Shown: positions 18,137 to 27,277 of the stretch, piece after piece
Layout of the letters: each line of letters starts with the position of its first letter
Position numbering within the stretch: position 1 is the first letter of the stretch
DNA from: Chitinophaga pinensis
Lineage (GTDB): Bacteria; Bacteroidota; Bacteroidia; NS11-12g; UBA955
Assembly: GCA_945877575.1 (NCBI GenBank)
Contig: CAMDUE010000014.1
Location: 1-64,000 of the forward strand
DNA: 64,000 nt
Direction of reading: 5' to 3'
Translations under genes and position numbers: made by a program
The notes under the pieces: model-generated
What the model was told of the DNA's origin: nothing
Databases searched by the model: none
The model's input: the letters and a program-made list of their open reading frames with translations, nothing else

Positions 18137-21100
18137 TTAATTCAAACTAAAACGAACACCCAAACGAATGGTTCTTGGGGCATTCCAGTTTCCTGTTTGA
18201 GAATTTAACAATAAACGATACAAATCGGTGTAAGACTGAGCATCAATTTGAGTTTTGATCAACAATTGTCCTTGAGGTGATGTCAAGAATCCATCATCGT
18301 TAGGTTGACCCGTGTATGGGAATACACCCAAAACATTCCAAGAGTTCAACACATTGTTCACCCAAAGGAAAGCAGTAAATCTCAAAGGATTCTTCGCATC
18401 TCCGCGGTTCAACTGGAACGCTTTAGAAATGTTGATGTCAAAGTTATACTGCCATGGCAATCTTGCACCAAACGGTACACCTTTGATCTGTGCACGATCT
18501 ACAGCACCAATTTGCACTGGACGATTGGTTGGCGTATACGGCCCACCGCTGTAAGTATTTCCAATTACGTTGAAACTGGTGAATTTGAAGATTTCTTTTC
18601 CAAAGAATACAGGTCCTTTATACAAATTCTTCTTATTCAAGTCTCTTCCTCCTCCCCACTCCCAAGTGGCGCTCACTTTAAGGTTATGACGAATATCTAA
18701 TTCACCCAAAGGAATCACGTTTCTTAAGTTAGGTTGGTTACTAGCAATCAAAGTTGCTTGAGAACTGATGTTTGATCCAGTTCCATCGGCAAATTGCAAC
18801 ATGTAACTAGCTGATAAACTCATTGGTCCAATATCTCTGATACTAAAGTTACCTCTAAAACCAGTGATGGTAGCAAAGTCAATATTGCGGTAAGTAATGT
18901 AAGTCACTGGGTAACCTTGGTTGATTTGATACAAACCGAAATCATTTCTAATTTCAGAATAAGAAGCACTCAACTCTAGACCCTTATCGCCTTTGCGTCC
19001 AAAGATTTGCTTGTATCCAACTTCATAGTCAGTTTTCAAACGAGAATTCAATGATCCGTTTGCCAAGGTAGAACCTTGTCTAAATCTCAAATAGTAAATA
19101 TCGTCAATAGTTACGAAAGAAGCTCCAGCATTCGGGCGCTGAGCCAAGATGTCATAACTTACGTAGAACGTTTTCTTCTTCGGTTCTAATGGGAAAGAGA
19201 ACCAAATACGAGGCAATAGATTTACCGCAGGAGTGTAATCCACGAATGTCTTATCTGTAACTTCTTGCTTATTATAGTCTACCAAGTAGGGCGCGATACG
19301 ACCATTAGAAGTTTGGTTCGCCAATAATTCTGGGTTTTTCAATTCAGACCCATCAGCATTGTACCAACGATCTCCTTCACGGTATCCAATTACTTTAGTA
19401 GGTGATTGCATATCGTTTACATAAACATAAGCATCATCAGAGATATTGGTCGGATGATCAACATTCAAACCATTCAAATCTGCAACTTCCGCTTTGGTAC
19501 GAACAGGATACAAACTGTAAGGATCTTTCAAAACAATCTGATTTGCATCGTAACGCTCCATACGAAGTCCCACACGGAAAATCAAATCTTTAAACTGGAA
19601 CTGGTCTTGCAACCAAGCTGCGATGTAAATGGGTTGGAAAGCTCCAATGGTTCTTCTGTCAGGATCATTCAAGAATTGGTTGATTGAAGGTTTACCTCTC
19701 ACAACGTTTCCAAGGTGATCGTAACCAAAATAATTTACATATCCGTTACCGTTGTTCAATAATTCATTGGCATTGAAATCTCTCAAGTCGAAATCACCAG
19801 GCTTGTAACTATTAACATTGATAAAGGTTTGCTCACTTACTAAATTACCATACACATCTCTTCCGCCTTGAGAAATCAAACGATTTCTGAAAGAGCGGTC
19901 GAAATGAGATTGCTCAGATAAATTAACCAATCTATTGTAGCGAACAGTATCTGTGAAAACACCATTTTCATCGTATGATAAAATTGGATTGGTTATGTCT
20001 AACTCTGTAATGTGTTTGTTCATCAACTGACCCATCAAAATCCAAAGTCCATTTGCATTCAAATTATATCCTCGGTTGATGTTTTGCTCATAATAGAATC
20101 CAGCTTGTAAGTCGTGAGGAGTTCTTTCGCGTCCACCCACAGTTTTAGGCTTCACTTGCATTTGTCCTAAAGCAAACAAAGAATATTTCTCAGTTGACGA
20201 TTTACCCCAACCACCCACAGATGTTCCTGGAGTAGCCCAAAGTGAGTAAACATTATTAGGTTGGTAACCGTTCAACAAACCTTGACCCATCAATACCTGA
20301 AGAGAATTGGTCAAGTTAAATCCACGATCTTGATAAAAATCAAACACATTTTGAGTGTAATTTGCTCGAACGCGATTCAAATTACTTCTTTGGAAAGTCA
20401 AAAGTGTATCAGCATAACCAACATGCTCCCAATAATTTCTCAATTGTACTATATTGCCGTATTGGTCTTGAACTACTCGTGGCTCCTTGTTTGGATTCTG
20501 TTGCTGATCATAGTTTGAGTAGGCAAAAATCTCTGTGGGGTAAGATTTAAATTCCCCGATGTACCCGTAATCAAAGAAATTACGACCGTGCTCCTCGTGT
20601 TGGTTGGTAGACCAAGCATTTTGATATTCAGCACGAATGGTGTAAAACGCATTCTTAATGGTACCTTCTTTATTTACTTTAAATTCTTGTCTGAATTGCA
20701 AGTATGAACGGAAAGTATGGTTATCACTGGTACCATTTTCATTGTAGTTCATGATAGCATTCGTAGCGTTTCTTCCACCACCATAAAAATAACTCGCAAA
20801 ACCTGTCAAGTTGATGTACTTGTTAGGGTTAAACTCTAACTTACCAATGAAGTTTCCATTGTACTGTTGTGAAGTTGGACGTGCGGCCAATAAATCAAAA
20901 TCAGACTCCTTTAAATAAGAAGCAGCATGAACAAACCCATTTGGCGTGAAAACCAAAGGATTTTTCTCAATCTCCGCTAATTTATCTTCCTTCAGAATAT
21001 ATACGCCAGTTCTTGTTGGACTTGGATCGTAATAAAAACCTACGTTTCCATTTAATGTGAAGCCCAATTTAACCAAAGATTCGGTCTTGCCGGCAAGGTT

Positions 21101-21886
21101 CTTTTTACGTTTAACCCATAGTGGACCAGATATAAACCCTTCCACGGTGTTGTATCCATAAGGGTCTAATCCACTTGAAGTAATGCCCTCAAAAATGGTG
21201 ATGAATTTTTCAGTTGCACTTTTTGAAGTATACGAGAACGCTCCACCGGTTAAGTCACCATACATAGCAGGAATACCGCCAATACTCACTGACAATTGGT
21301 CAACCCCTAAGTTAGGAACTGCACCGCCACCAATAACACGCATACCATCAACGAATGTTCCGTTACCATCGGCACGCGTACCGCGAACTGAAATTCCTTG
21401 ACGCGATTCTATAATAGCCGAGTTGGTAGCAGTTAATGCTCCTACACCTCTTCGGCCGCTATTGATCATATTTTTACCCGAAATATTGGATTCATTTTTC
21501 TCTAATGCTATTACACTTCCTTTAGAACGCGTGACAACATTAACGACCGACATAGAAGTGGTCATTGATACTTTTAGCGGTTCATTTAAACCACCGGTCA
21601 ATTCAACATCTGGGTAAGTTTGTTTTGAAAAACCATTCTTGAAAACTTCAATTCTGTAAGTTCCAGGGTTCAATGTTTGGAAGATAGCATTACCGTCGCT
21701 ATCTGTTGTGTCTGATGCCTTCTCAATGTCATTCAAAAACAATTTCACCTCTACCCCACTCAACGACTTTCCATCACCATCTTGCGTTTTAATACGAAAG
21801 TCAGCATAGTTCGTCTGTCCGAATGCGGTTGTGAAACCCATTAACAACACCGAAAACAATAACAATTTCAGTAGTTTATCCTTCAT
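18137..21886 (-). CDS. TonB-dependent receptor with carboxypeptidase-regulatory-like N-domain
   Basis: About 1249 residues. The ATG at 21886 gives a good signal peptide (MKDKLLKLLLFSVLLMGF, cleavage after AFG). Residues 25-110 form a carboxypeptidase-regulatory-like beta-sandwich (GKSLSGVEVKLFLNDIE, LNPGTYRIEVFKNGF). The plug follows (GISVRGTRADGNGTFVDGMRV), and the remainder alternates amphipathic beta-strands and ends in RTIRLGVRFSLN, a normal barrel end. First gene of the three-gene operon. No SusD-type partner is present; instead the partner is a 1298-residue secreted protein, so a SUS-type glycan uptake role is not supported. Substrate unknown. Confidence 0.85.
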   Translation of the reverse strand: MKDKLLKLLLFSVLLMGFTTAFGQTNYADFRIKTQDGDGKSLSGVEVKLFLNDIEKASDTTDSDGNAIFQTLNPGTYRIEVFKNGFSKQTYPDVELTGGLNEPLKVSMTTSMSVVNVVTRSKGSVIALEKNESNISGKNMINSGRRGVGALTATNSAIIESRQGISVRGTRADGNGTFVDGMRVIGGGAVPNLGVDQLSVSIGGIPAMYGDLTGGAFSYTSKSATEKFITIFEGITSSGLDPYGYNTVEGFISGPLWVKRKKNLAGKTESLVKLGFTLNGNVGFYYDPSPTRTGVYILKEDKLAEIEKNPLVFTPNGFVHAASYLKESDFDLLAARPTSQQYNGNFIGKLEFNPNKYINLTGFASYFYGGGRNATNAIMNYNENGTSDNHTFRSYLQFRQEFKVNKEGTIKNAFYTIRAEYQNAWSTNQHEEHGRNFFDYGYIGEFKSYPTEIFAYSNYDQQQNPNKEPRVVQDQYGNIVQLRNYWEHVGYADTLLTFQRSNLNRVRANYTQNVFDFYQDRGFNLTNSLQVLMGQGLLNGYQPNNVYSLWATPGTSVGGWGKSSTEKYSLFALGQMQVKPKTVGGRERTPHDLQAGFYYEQNINRGYNLNANGLWILMGQLMNKHITELDITNPILSYDENGVFTDTVRYNRLVNLSEQSHFDRSFRNRLISQGGRDVYGNLVSEQTFINVNSYKPGDFDLRDFNANELLNNGNGYVNYFGYDHLGNVVRGKPSINQFLNDPDRRTIGAFQPIYIAAWLQDQFQFKDLIFRVGLRMERYDANQIVLKDPYSLYPVRTKAEVADLNGLNVDHPTNISDDAYVYVNDMQSPTKVIGYREGDRWYNADGSELKNPELLANQTSNGRIAPYLVDYNKQEVTDKTFVDYTPAVNLLPRIWFSFPLEPKKKTFYVSYDILAQRPNAGASFVTIDDIYYLRFRQGSTLANGSLNSRLKTDYEVGYKQIFGRKGDKGLELSASYSEIRNDFGLYQINQGYPVTYITYRNIDFATITGFRGNFSIRDIGPMSLSASYMLQFADGTGSNISSQATLIASNQPNLRNVIPLGELDIRHNLKVSATWEWGGGRDLNKKNLYKGPVFFGKEIFKFTSFNVIGNTYSGGPYTPTNRPVQIGAVDRAQIKGVPFGARLPWQYNFDINISKAFQLNRGDAKNPLRFTAFLWVNNVLNSWNVLGVFPYTGQPNDDGFLTSPQGQLLIKTQIDAQSYTDLYRLLLNSQTGNWNAPRTIRLGVRFSLN

Positions 21887-22035
21887 CATATCAATTAATT
21901 CAACTATTTGCATTACTCGTGTTCAAAAAGTTACAACACTTTCACGGTTTAATCAGCAAGTTTATCGAAAAATCAAGGATTTATCAAGTTTATTTTGACG
22001 TACTTTTCTGTAAATAAAAAAAACAAAATGGAACC

Positions 22036-22058
22036 AATCGAGGAAAAACACCTCAATC
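22036..22058 (-). terminator. Probable terminator overlapping the dehydrogenase stop codon
   Basis: On the minus strand GATTGAGG and CCTCGATT form an 8-bp stem (two wobble pairs) around TGTTTTT, followed within about 10 nt by a T-rich tract at 22013-22028. Modest stability. Confidence 0.5.
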
Positions 22059-22992
22059 AAATATCAGTCAATAATTTAGACAATAATACCTCTGATATAT
22101 TTTGATAACTTTCTACACTCCAACCAGCAACATGTGGCGAAAACATTACATTACAGTTTTTACTTAGTTGCTGAAAATACTGTGACAATTCATTGTCTAA
22201 CTTCATTGGAGGTTCTTGGGGGTATACATCTAACAATAGACCTCCTATTTTACCCCTTTCTAAAGAGCTATATATCGATTGAATATCAATCACTTCGCCT
22301 CTTGAAGAATTGATTAAAACCACCCCTTCTTTGCACCCTTCAATGAACTCCTCGTTCACCCAATTTCGAGTTAAATCAGTCAAGGGCACATGTAACGATA
22401 TGACATCTGCATGACCAATCAATTCTGATATATTCACCTCCCGAACATACTCATTTCCTAAGCCTTGTTTGAAACGATCATAAGCCAATATTTCAACATC
22501 AAAGCCACGCAATTTCCGAGCCAATGCTGACCCTGTAAATCCGTATCCAACAATGCCAACTACTTTGCCTTTTAACTCAAATCCGCGATGCCCTTCCCTA
22601 TCCCATACACCAGAAACTACTGAACTATGCGACAACAATAGTTTGTGTCTGAAGGCCAATAGCATTCCAATTACACGTTCCGCAACTGAATCGGCGTTTG
22701 CACCTGCTGCATGAAACAATTTGATTCCCCTCTCAGAGGCTGCTTTTTCATCAATATTGTCTACACCCGCTCCCGCTCTGCCAATCCATTTTACACTGGA
22801 AACACGACTAAAAAACGATTCACCTAAATGTAACTTACTTCTTACAATCAAACCATCAGGGCGCAAATCAATACATCTATCAGCAACCTGTACAACAGGA
22901 ATACTCGGCTCATAGAAAACTTCGTGTCCCGCGGCAATTAAGCCACTTACCAACGATTCATACACATCATCGATGATAAGAATTCGAGCCAT
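22057..22992 (-). CDS. D-isomer 2-hydroxyacid dehydrogenase (phosphoglycerate dehydrogenase-like)
   Basis: 311 residues. NAD-binding GxGxxG is VGYGFTG near residues 147-153. The catalytic trio is present: Arg in NSSRGEVID, Glu in YPQEPP and His in SPHVAGW. The protein is of the short form without ACT domain and matches the SerA/2-hydroxyacid dehydrogenase fold, so either 3-phosphoglycerate or another 2-hydroxyacid could be the substrate. The start codon overlaps the stop of the biotin carboxylase gene by one base (TAATG), indicating a coupled pair of unknown metabolic logic. Confidence 0.88.
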   Translation of the reverse strand: MARILIIDDVYESLVSGLIAAGHEVFYEPSIPVVQVADRCIDLRPDGLIVRSKLHLGESFFSRVSSVKWIGRAGAGVDNIDEKAASERGIKLFHAAGANADSVAERVIGMLLAFRHKLLLSHSSVVSGVWDREGHRGFELKGKVVGIVGYGFTGSALARKLRGFDVEILAYDRFKQGLGNEYVREVNISELIGHADVISLHVPLTDLTRNWVNEEFIEGCKEGVVLINSSRGEVIDIQSIYSSLERGKIGGLLLDVYPQEPPMKLDNELSQYFQQLSKNCNVMFSPHVAGWSVESYQNISEVLLSKLLTDI

Positions 22993-24491
22993 TATCTTAA
23001 TTTTTTACGATTGCGCGCCCAATTAGAAATTGTAGATCCCTGTGTGGGTTCAGCTACTGAGATATCAACTCCTTTTCTATTCTCCCAAAAATAGGCAGCG
23101 GCTGAAGTCAAATCTAATAATTCATCACTCACCAAACTAGCTTCGGCGTTAGGTTGAAAATAATTTTGAATGAAATGCGTATTAAAATCCCCAGAAATAA
23201 AATTCGGATGATTCATAACAAATGTTCCAAATGGCAAGGTTGTTTGAATGCCCGTAATGATGTACTCTTCAATGGCACGCTTCATGCGCTCAATCGCTTC
23301 TTGACGGGTTGGCGCCCAAACCACCAACTTAGACAACATGTTGTCATAGTAAATGGGAATCTCCAAATGGGGCTCCATACAGTCATCAATGCGAATTCCA
23401 GGACCGGCGGGGATAACATAAGATTTTACCGTTCCAATATTGGGTAGAAACTGTTGGTAAGGATCTTCTGCACACACTCTCAACTCTAGAGAATGCCCGT
23501 TAATGCTCAAATCCTCTTGTTTAAAAGGGAGTTTCTCTCCTTGTGCCACTAAAATTTGCAATTGAACCAAATCAAGACCTGTAATCATTTCAGTTACAGG
23601 GTGTTCCACTTGCAATCGGGTATTCATTTCAAGGAAATAGAAATCCTCGCCATCTCCCAACAAAAACTCAACGGTACCAGCTCCTGAATAATTACACGCT
23701 TTTGCCACATTCACTGCAGCCTCGCCCATTCTGTGGCGCATCTCAGGAGTTAAAACGGCGCTAGGTGCCTCTTCTACCAACTTTTGATGTCTTCTTTGGA
23801 TGCTGCATTCTCTTTCAAATAAATGCACCACATTCCCATGGTTATCTGCTAAAATTTGAAATTCAATGTGCCTTGGATTGCCCACATATTTTTCTATAAA
23901 TACACTGTCATCACCGAAGGCATTTCTGGCTTCATTTTGGGCGGTCACCAGAGATGAAAGAAACTCGTTTTCTTCATATACAGCCCTCATTCCCTTTCCA
24001 CCACCACCGGCAGAAGCTTTTATTAAGACAGGGAAACCTATACTCTTAGCCACTTCTAAAGCAGCATCTACATCTTTAATGGCTTCATTAATCCCCGGAA
24101 CCAAAGGAACCCCGTACTTTTCAACGGCTTGCTTAGAGGCAATTTTGCTGCCCATCATTTCCATCGCTTCGGCTGTGGGCCCAATTAAGATGAGACCCTC
24201 TTCTTTTAATCGTCGAGCAAAAACTGCATTCTCAGATAAAAACCCATAACCTGGATGTACTGCTTGAGCACCCGTAGATTTGCAAAGATCAATGATGGTT
24301 TCCATTTTCAAATAGCTTTCGCTGCTAGGTCCGGCGCCAATGCAATAAGCTTCATCAGCAAAGCGTACGTGCCTTGCTAATTGATCTGCCTCACTGTAAA
24401 CAGCCACCGTTTTAATACCCATTTCCTTGCAGGTACGCATCACTCTGAGAGCAATTTCGCCGCGATTCGCTATAAGAACTTTAGAAATCAT
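22992..24491 (-). CDS. accC: Biotin carboxylase subunit (AccC-type)
   Basis: 499 residues. It begins MISKVLIANRGEIALRVMRTC, the standard N-terminus, which fixes the ATG at 24491. The ATP-grasp domain has the glycine-rich loop KASAGGGGKGMR and the conserved EMNTRLQVEHPVTE with catalytic residues. It carboxylates biotin on a carrier protein using bicarbonate and ATP. The chain runs about 50 residues longer than E. coli AccC, as in many Bacteroidota acyl-CoA carboxylases, so it could serve acetyl- or propionyl-CoA carboxylase. No carrier or carboxyltransferase gene is adjacent. Confidence 0.9.
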   Translation of the reverse strand: MISKVLIANRGEIALRVMRTCKEMGIKTVAVYSEADQLARHVRFADEAYCIGAGPSSESYLKMETIIDLCKSTGAQAVHPGYGFLSENAVFARRLKEEGLILIGPTAEAMEMMGSKIASKQAVEKYGVPLVPGINEAIKDVDAALEVAKSIGFPVLIKASAGGGGKGMRAVYEENEFLSSLVTAQNEARNAFGDDSVFIEKYVGNPRHIEFQILADNHGNVVHLFERECSIQRRHQKLVEEAPSAVLTPEMRHRMGEAAVNVAKACNYSGAGTVEFLLGDGEDFYFLEMNTRLQVEHPVTEMITGLDLVQLQILVAQGEKLPFKQEDLSINGHSLELRVCAEDPYQQFLPNIGTVKSYVIPAGPGIRIDDCMEPHLEIPIYYDNMLSKLVVWAPTRQEAIERMKRAIEEYIITGIQTTLPFGTFVMNHPNFISGDFNTHFIQNYFQPNAEASLVSDELLDLTSAAAYFWENRKGVDISVAEPTQGSTISNWARNRKKLR

Positions 24492-24502
24492 AAAATATAG
24501 AT

Positions 24503-24520
24503 TTACCTTCGCGAAGGTAA
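24503..24520. promoter_or_regulatory. 18-bp perfect palindrome carrying two opposed -7 elements
   Basis: TTACCTTCGCGAAGGTAA lies between divergent accC and ccmB. On each strand it contains TACCTTCG, which fits the TAnnTTTG/TAnnTTCG promoter pattern seen elsewhere in the window. It ends 5 nt before the ccmB ATG and 11 nt before the accC ATG. Confidence 0.6.
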
Positions 24521-24525
24521 TTAAG

Positions 24526-25185
24526 ATGAAGAGTATTGCCAAGGTATATTCGCTTATTCGATTTGAGCTGAAGCTTGATGCGAAAAAACCCGGAGTCATT
24601 GCCTCCGCAATACTTCAATTGTTTGTCACGGCATTGTTGAGCATGCTCAGTCAACCCAAGATAAACGCTTCCACTTGGAATACCCTTTTTTGGATCACCC
24701 TTATATTAGGAAGCATAAATGCCGTATCCAAGAATTTTACCCTCATTTCCAAAGGCCGCTGGCTCTATCTAAATCAGCTCTCATCACCTTTAGAAATGCT
24801 CTGGTCTAAAATCATATACGGGTGGTTAAACATGATTTTCCTCACTGCGGTAAACATGCTGATGTTTGCGTTTTTCATGGGAATTCCCGTGGAACACATT
24901 CTACCATATACTACATTGTTGCTTTTAGTTACCGGGGGAATTTCATCTGTTTTCACCTTCATAGGTGCCGTAGCAACCAAAGCAGAAGGAGCTGGATTTT
25001 TAGCTCCAGTTTTAAGTTTGCCTATTGTGCTTCCCTTTTTATTGGTTGGAATTAAAGCTTCGACAAAAGCCTTCAATCCTATATTGGTGAGCTCATTCAA
25101 CACCGATACCTTACTAGTCTTATCTTTAGACGTTCTGGTATTGGTATTGATATCGGTTTTATTTACTTCCCTTTGGAAGGATTAG
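24526..25185 (+). CDS. ccmB: Heme exporter CcmB, ABC permease subunit
   Basis: 219 residues with six predicted membrane spans. The N-terminus (LIRFELKLDAKKPGVIASAILQ) and the segment RGRW-like SKGRWLYLNQLSSPLEMLWSK match CcmB, the membrane component of the CcmAB transporter of system I cytochrome c maturation. Neither ccmA nor ccmC is in the window, so the set is dispersed. The ATG at 24526 lies 5 nt after the palindromic promoter. Its 3' end overlaps the S41 peptidase gene tail-to-tail by 23 bp. Confidence 0.85.
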   Translation: MKSIAKVYSLIRFELKLDAKKPGVIASAILQLFVTALLSMLSQPKINASTWNTLFWITLILGSINAVSKNFTLISKGRWLYLNQLSSPLEMLWSKIIYGWLNMIFLTAVNMLMFAFFMGIPVEHILPYTTLLLLVTGGISSVFTFIGAVATKAEGAGFLAPVLSLPIVLPFLLVGIKASTKAFNPILVSSFNTDTLLVLSLDVLVLVLISVLFTSLWKD

Positions 25186-27274
25186 CCTTTGAACCAGCCT
25201 TCTTTACTACAGGTTTTTCTCCGTAAGTACACCATTGATAGAGAACTTCAGCAGCAACATCTAATGTTGCATCAGATTTATATCCTTTGAACCAAGCTGT
25301 TCTTTGAGTAGTTTTTGTTGAGTCACCAGAAACTTCAGACAAATCTACTGGCAACGCGTATAATGTATCACTCTTACCCACATACTTATTGTCACGGAAT
25401 GCCTTATCTTGTTTTTTCAGCAACTCCTGTTGTTCCTTGTAAGATGCCAAATCTAACTTGTATGTAGTTGATTTTCTTGATTCTCCAATTTCTTTGGAAC
25501 GCTTTTCAACTGCTTTAAAATAAGGCTCTTTGGAAACTAATTGCTTGCCCACTGCCGCAGCTAACTTATACCTTTGAGTTTCGTAATTGTCGTATTTCGC
25601 TGCAGGAATTTGATCAAAATCCAAATGGAAATCCAATTCTTTTTCTCCTCTTTCTACTAAATCGTAAGGATCAGGAACAATGACATCAGGTATTACACCA
25701 TGCAACTGGGTTGTACCTCCATTGATTCTATAAAACTTTTGGATGGTTACTTTAACTTCCCCAAATCCACGCGGGAAAACCTCAGTTTTCTCGCCTCGTA
25801 ATGGCACCATTGTTTGAACAGTACCTTTCCCAAAAGTACTCTTACTTCCAATGATTACGGCTCTTTTATAATCCTGAAGAGCCGCCGCTAAAATTTCTGA
25901 TGCCGATGCACTGTAAGTATTCGTTAACACCACCAAAGGACCTTTATATTGCTGATTAGGATCTGGATCTTCTGCTTGTTGAATTCTTCCCTGAGGATCT
26001 TTCACTTGAACAACCGGACCGTTTTTGACAAACAATCCACTCATTTCAATTGCATCAGCCAAACTTCCACCTCCGTTATTCCTGAGATCTAAAACTATAC
26101 CATCAACATTCAACTTTTTCAATTTTTCAATCTCATTGTGAACATCTCCAGCACAATTCCTGCCTCTTCCGCGGGCAGCAAAATCAGCGTAAAAACTAGG
26201 CAATTGAATCATTCCAAACTTCTTAGATTGGTACTCAAATACAAAACTGCGAGCGTAACTTTCTTCAATAACCACCACATCGCGAATGATGGGTATAATC
26301 TTTATTTGTCCGTCTGGCTTTTTAACGGTCAATTTCACCACAGTTCCTTTTTTTCCTCTGATCAATTGAATGGCGTCATCCAATTTCATATCTACAACAT
26401 CAACTGCTTCTTCATCAGATTGAGCAACTTTCAAAATCAAATCGCCTGCTTTTAAATCACCTTGCTTGTAACTAGCAGATCCTGGTACAATGCGCTCAAC
26501 TTTAATGTAACCATCTCTTTCACTCAACGTAGCTCCAATACCTTCTAATTTTCCGGTCATGGAAATATCAAAATTGTCTTTATCTGCCGGTGGAAAATAA
26601 TTGGTGTGCGGGTCATAAATCTCAGCTAAAGTATTTCCGTAAAATGATAGCTGATCTGCACGGTCCATTTTCCTCCAACGTTTGAACCAATCTTGAACCA
26701 ACTTTACCGTTTCACTTCTAGATTTAAGTTCAAGAGTATCGTATGACTTCGCTGAATCATTTTCCATCTTGCGATACAACCGATCAACGGTTTGAAAACG
26801 AGACCACTTTGACCATTTTTCTTTCAATTCAGCATCGGTCTTTGACCAATTCTCTTCTTTCTCTTTTACCTCATAACTTATCTTCTCCTGATAATTCAAC
26901 GGTTTTGCCAAATCAGCAACCACCCAAGGTTCAATTTGATCCAATCGCTTCATCATGACACTCCAAACAGTATCAAAGAAATCAAACCTTCCAGCAGAAA
27001 TTTGATCGTCAATAGATGTTTTGTATACTTCAAATCGTTTGATATCCTGAACAGTAAAAAATTGTTTATCACCATCCACTCTGTCAAGCACATTTTGATA
27101 CATCAACAATGAGAATTTATCATCCATTTTACGTGGTTGATAATGTTGACTATTCAAAGTGTAAACCAACCTCTTCAAAAGGGGCTCCTCTCCGTTAAAA
27201 GGTTTATTAGAACAAAAGCTAAGCACCACAATAGTGGCGGCAATGCTGCTCAAGGAAATCCATTTTCTCATCAT
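25163..27274 (-). CDS. prc: Carboxy-terminal processing peptidase (Prc/Tsp type, S41A), lipoprotein
   Basis: 703 residues. The N-terminus ends in a lipobox (VVLSFC-S, Cys 21), so it is probably a lipoprotein facing the periplasm. An N-terminal helical region is followed by a PDZ domain near 240-325 and the S41 catalytic domain. The Ser-Lys dyad falls at Ser459 (SASASEILAAALQDY) and Lys483 (STFGKGTVQ). A DUF3340-type C-terminal extension follows, as in E. coli Tsp. The enzyme cleaves periplasmic proteins from their C-termini. It starts 3 bp after the M49-like peptidase gene, in one operon. Confidence 0.93.
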   Translation of the reverse strand: MMRKWISLSSIAATIVVLSFCSNKPFNGEEPLLKRLVYTLNSQHYQPRKMDDKFSLLMYQNVLDRVDGDKQFFTVQDIKRFEVYKTSIDDQISAGRFDFFDTVWSVMMKRLDQIEPWVVADLAKPLNYQEKISYEVKEKEENWSKTDAELKEKWSKWSRFQTVDRLYRKMENDSAKSYDTLELKSRSETVKLVQDWFKRWRKMDRADQLSFYGNTLAEIYDPHTNYFPPADKDNFDISMTGKLEGIGATLSERDGYIKVERIVPGSASYKQGDLKAGDLILKVAQSDEEAVDVVDMKLDDAIQLIRGKKGTVVKLTVKKPDGQIKIIPIIRDVVVIEESYARSFVFEYQSKKFGMIQLPSFYADFAARGRGRNCAGDVHNEIEKLKKLNVDGIVLDLRNNGGGSLADAIEMSGLFVKNGPVVQVKDPQGRIQQAEDPDPNQQYKGPLVVLTNTYSASASEILAAALQDYKRAVIIGSKSTFGKGTVQTMVPLRGEKTEVFPRGFGEVKVTIQKFYRINGGTTQLHGVIPDVIVPDPYDLVERGEKELDFHLDFDQIPAAKYDNYETQRYKLAAAVGKQLVSKEPYFKAVEKRSKEIGESRKSTTYKLDLASYKEQQELLKKQDKAFRDNKYVGKSDTLYALPVDLSEVSGDSTKTTQRTAWFKGYKSDATLDVAAEVLYQWCTYGEKPVVKKAGSKANPSKGK

Positions 27275-27277
27275 AAA

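Noticed and set aside
18137-21886. SusC-type glycan uptake locus
   Set aside because: No SusD homologue or carbohydrate-active enzymes are adjacent.
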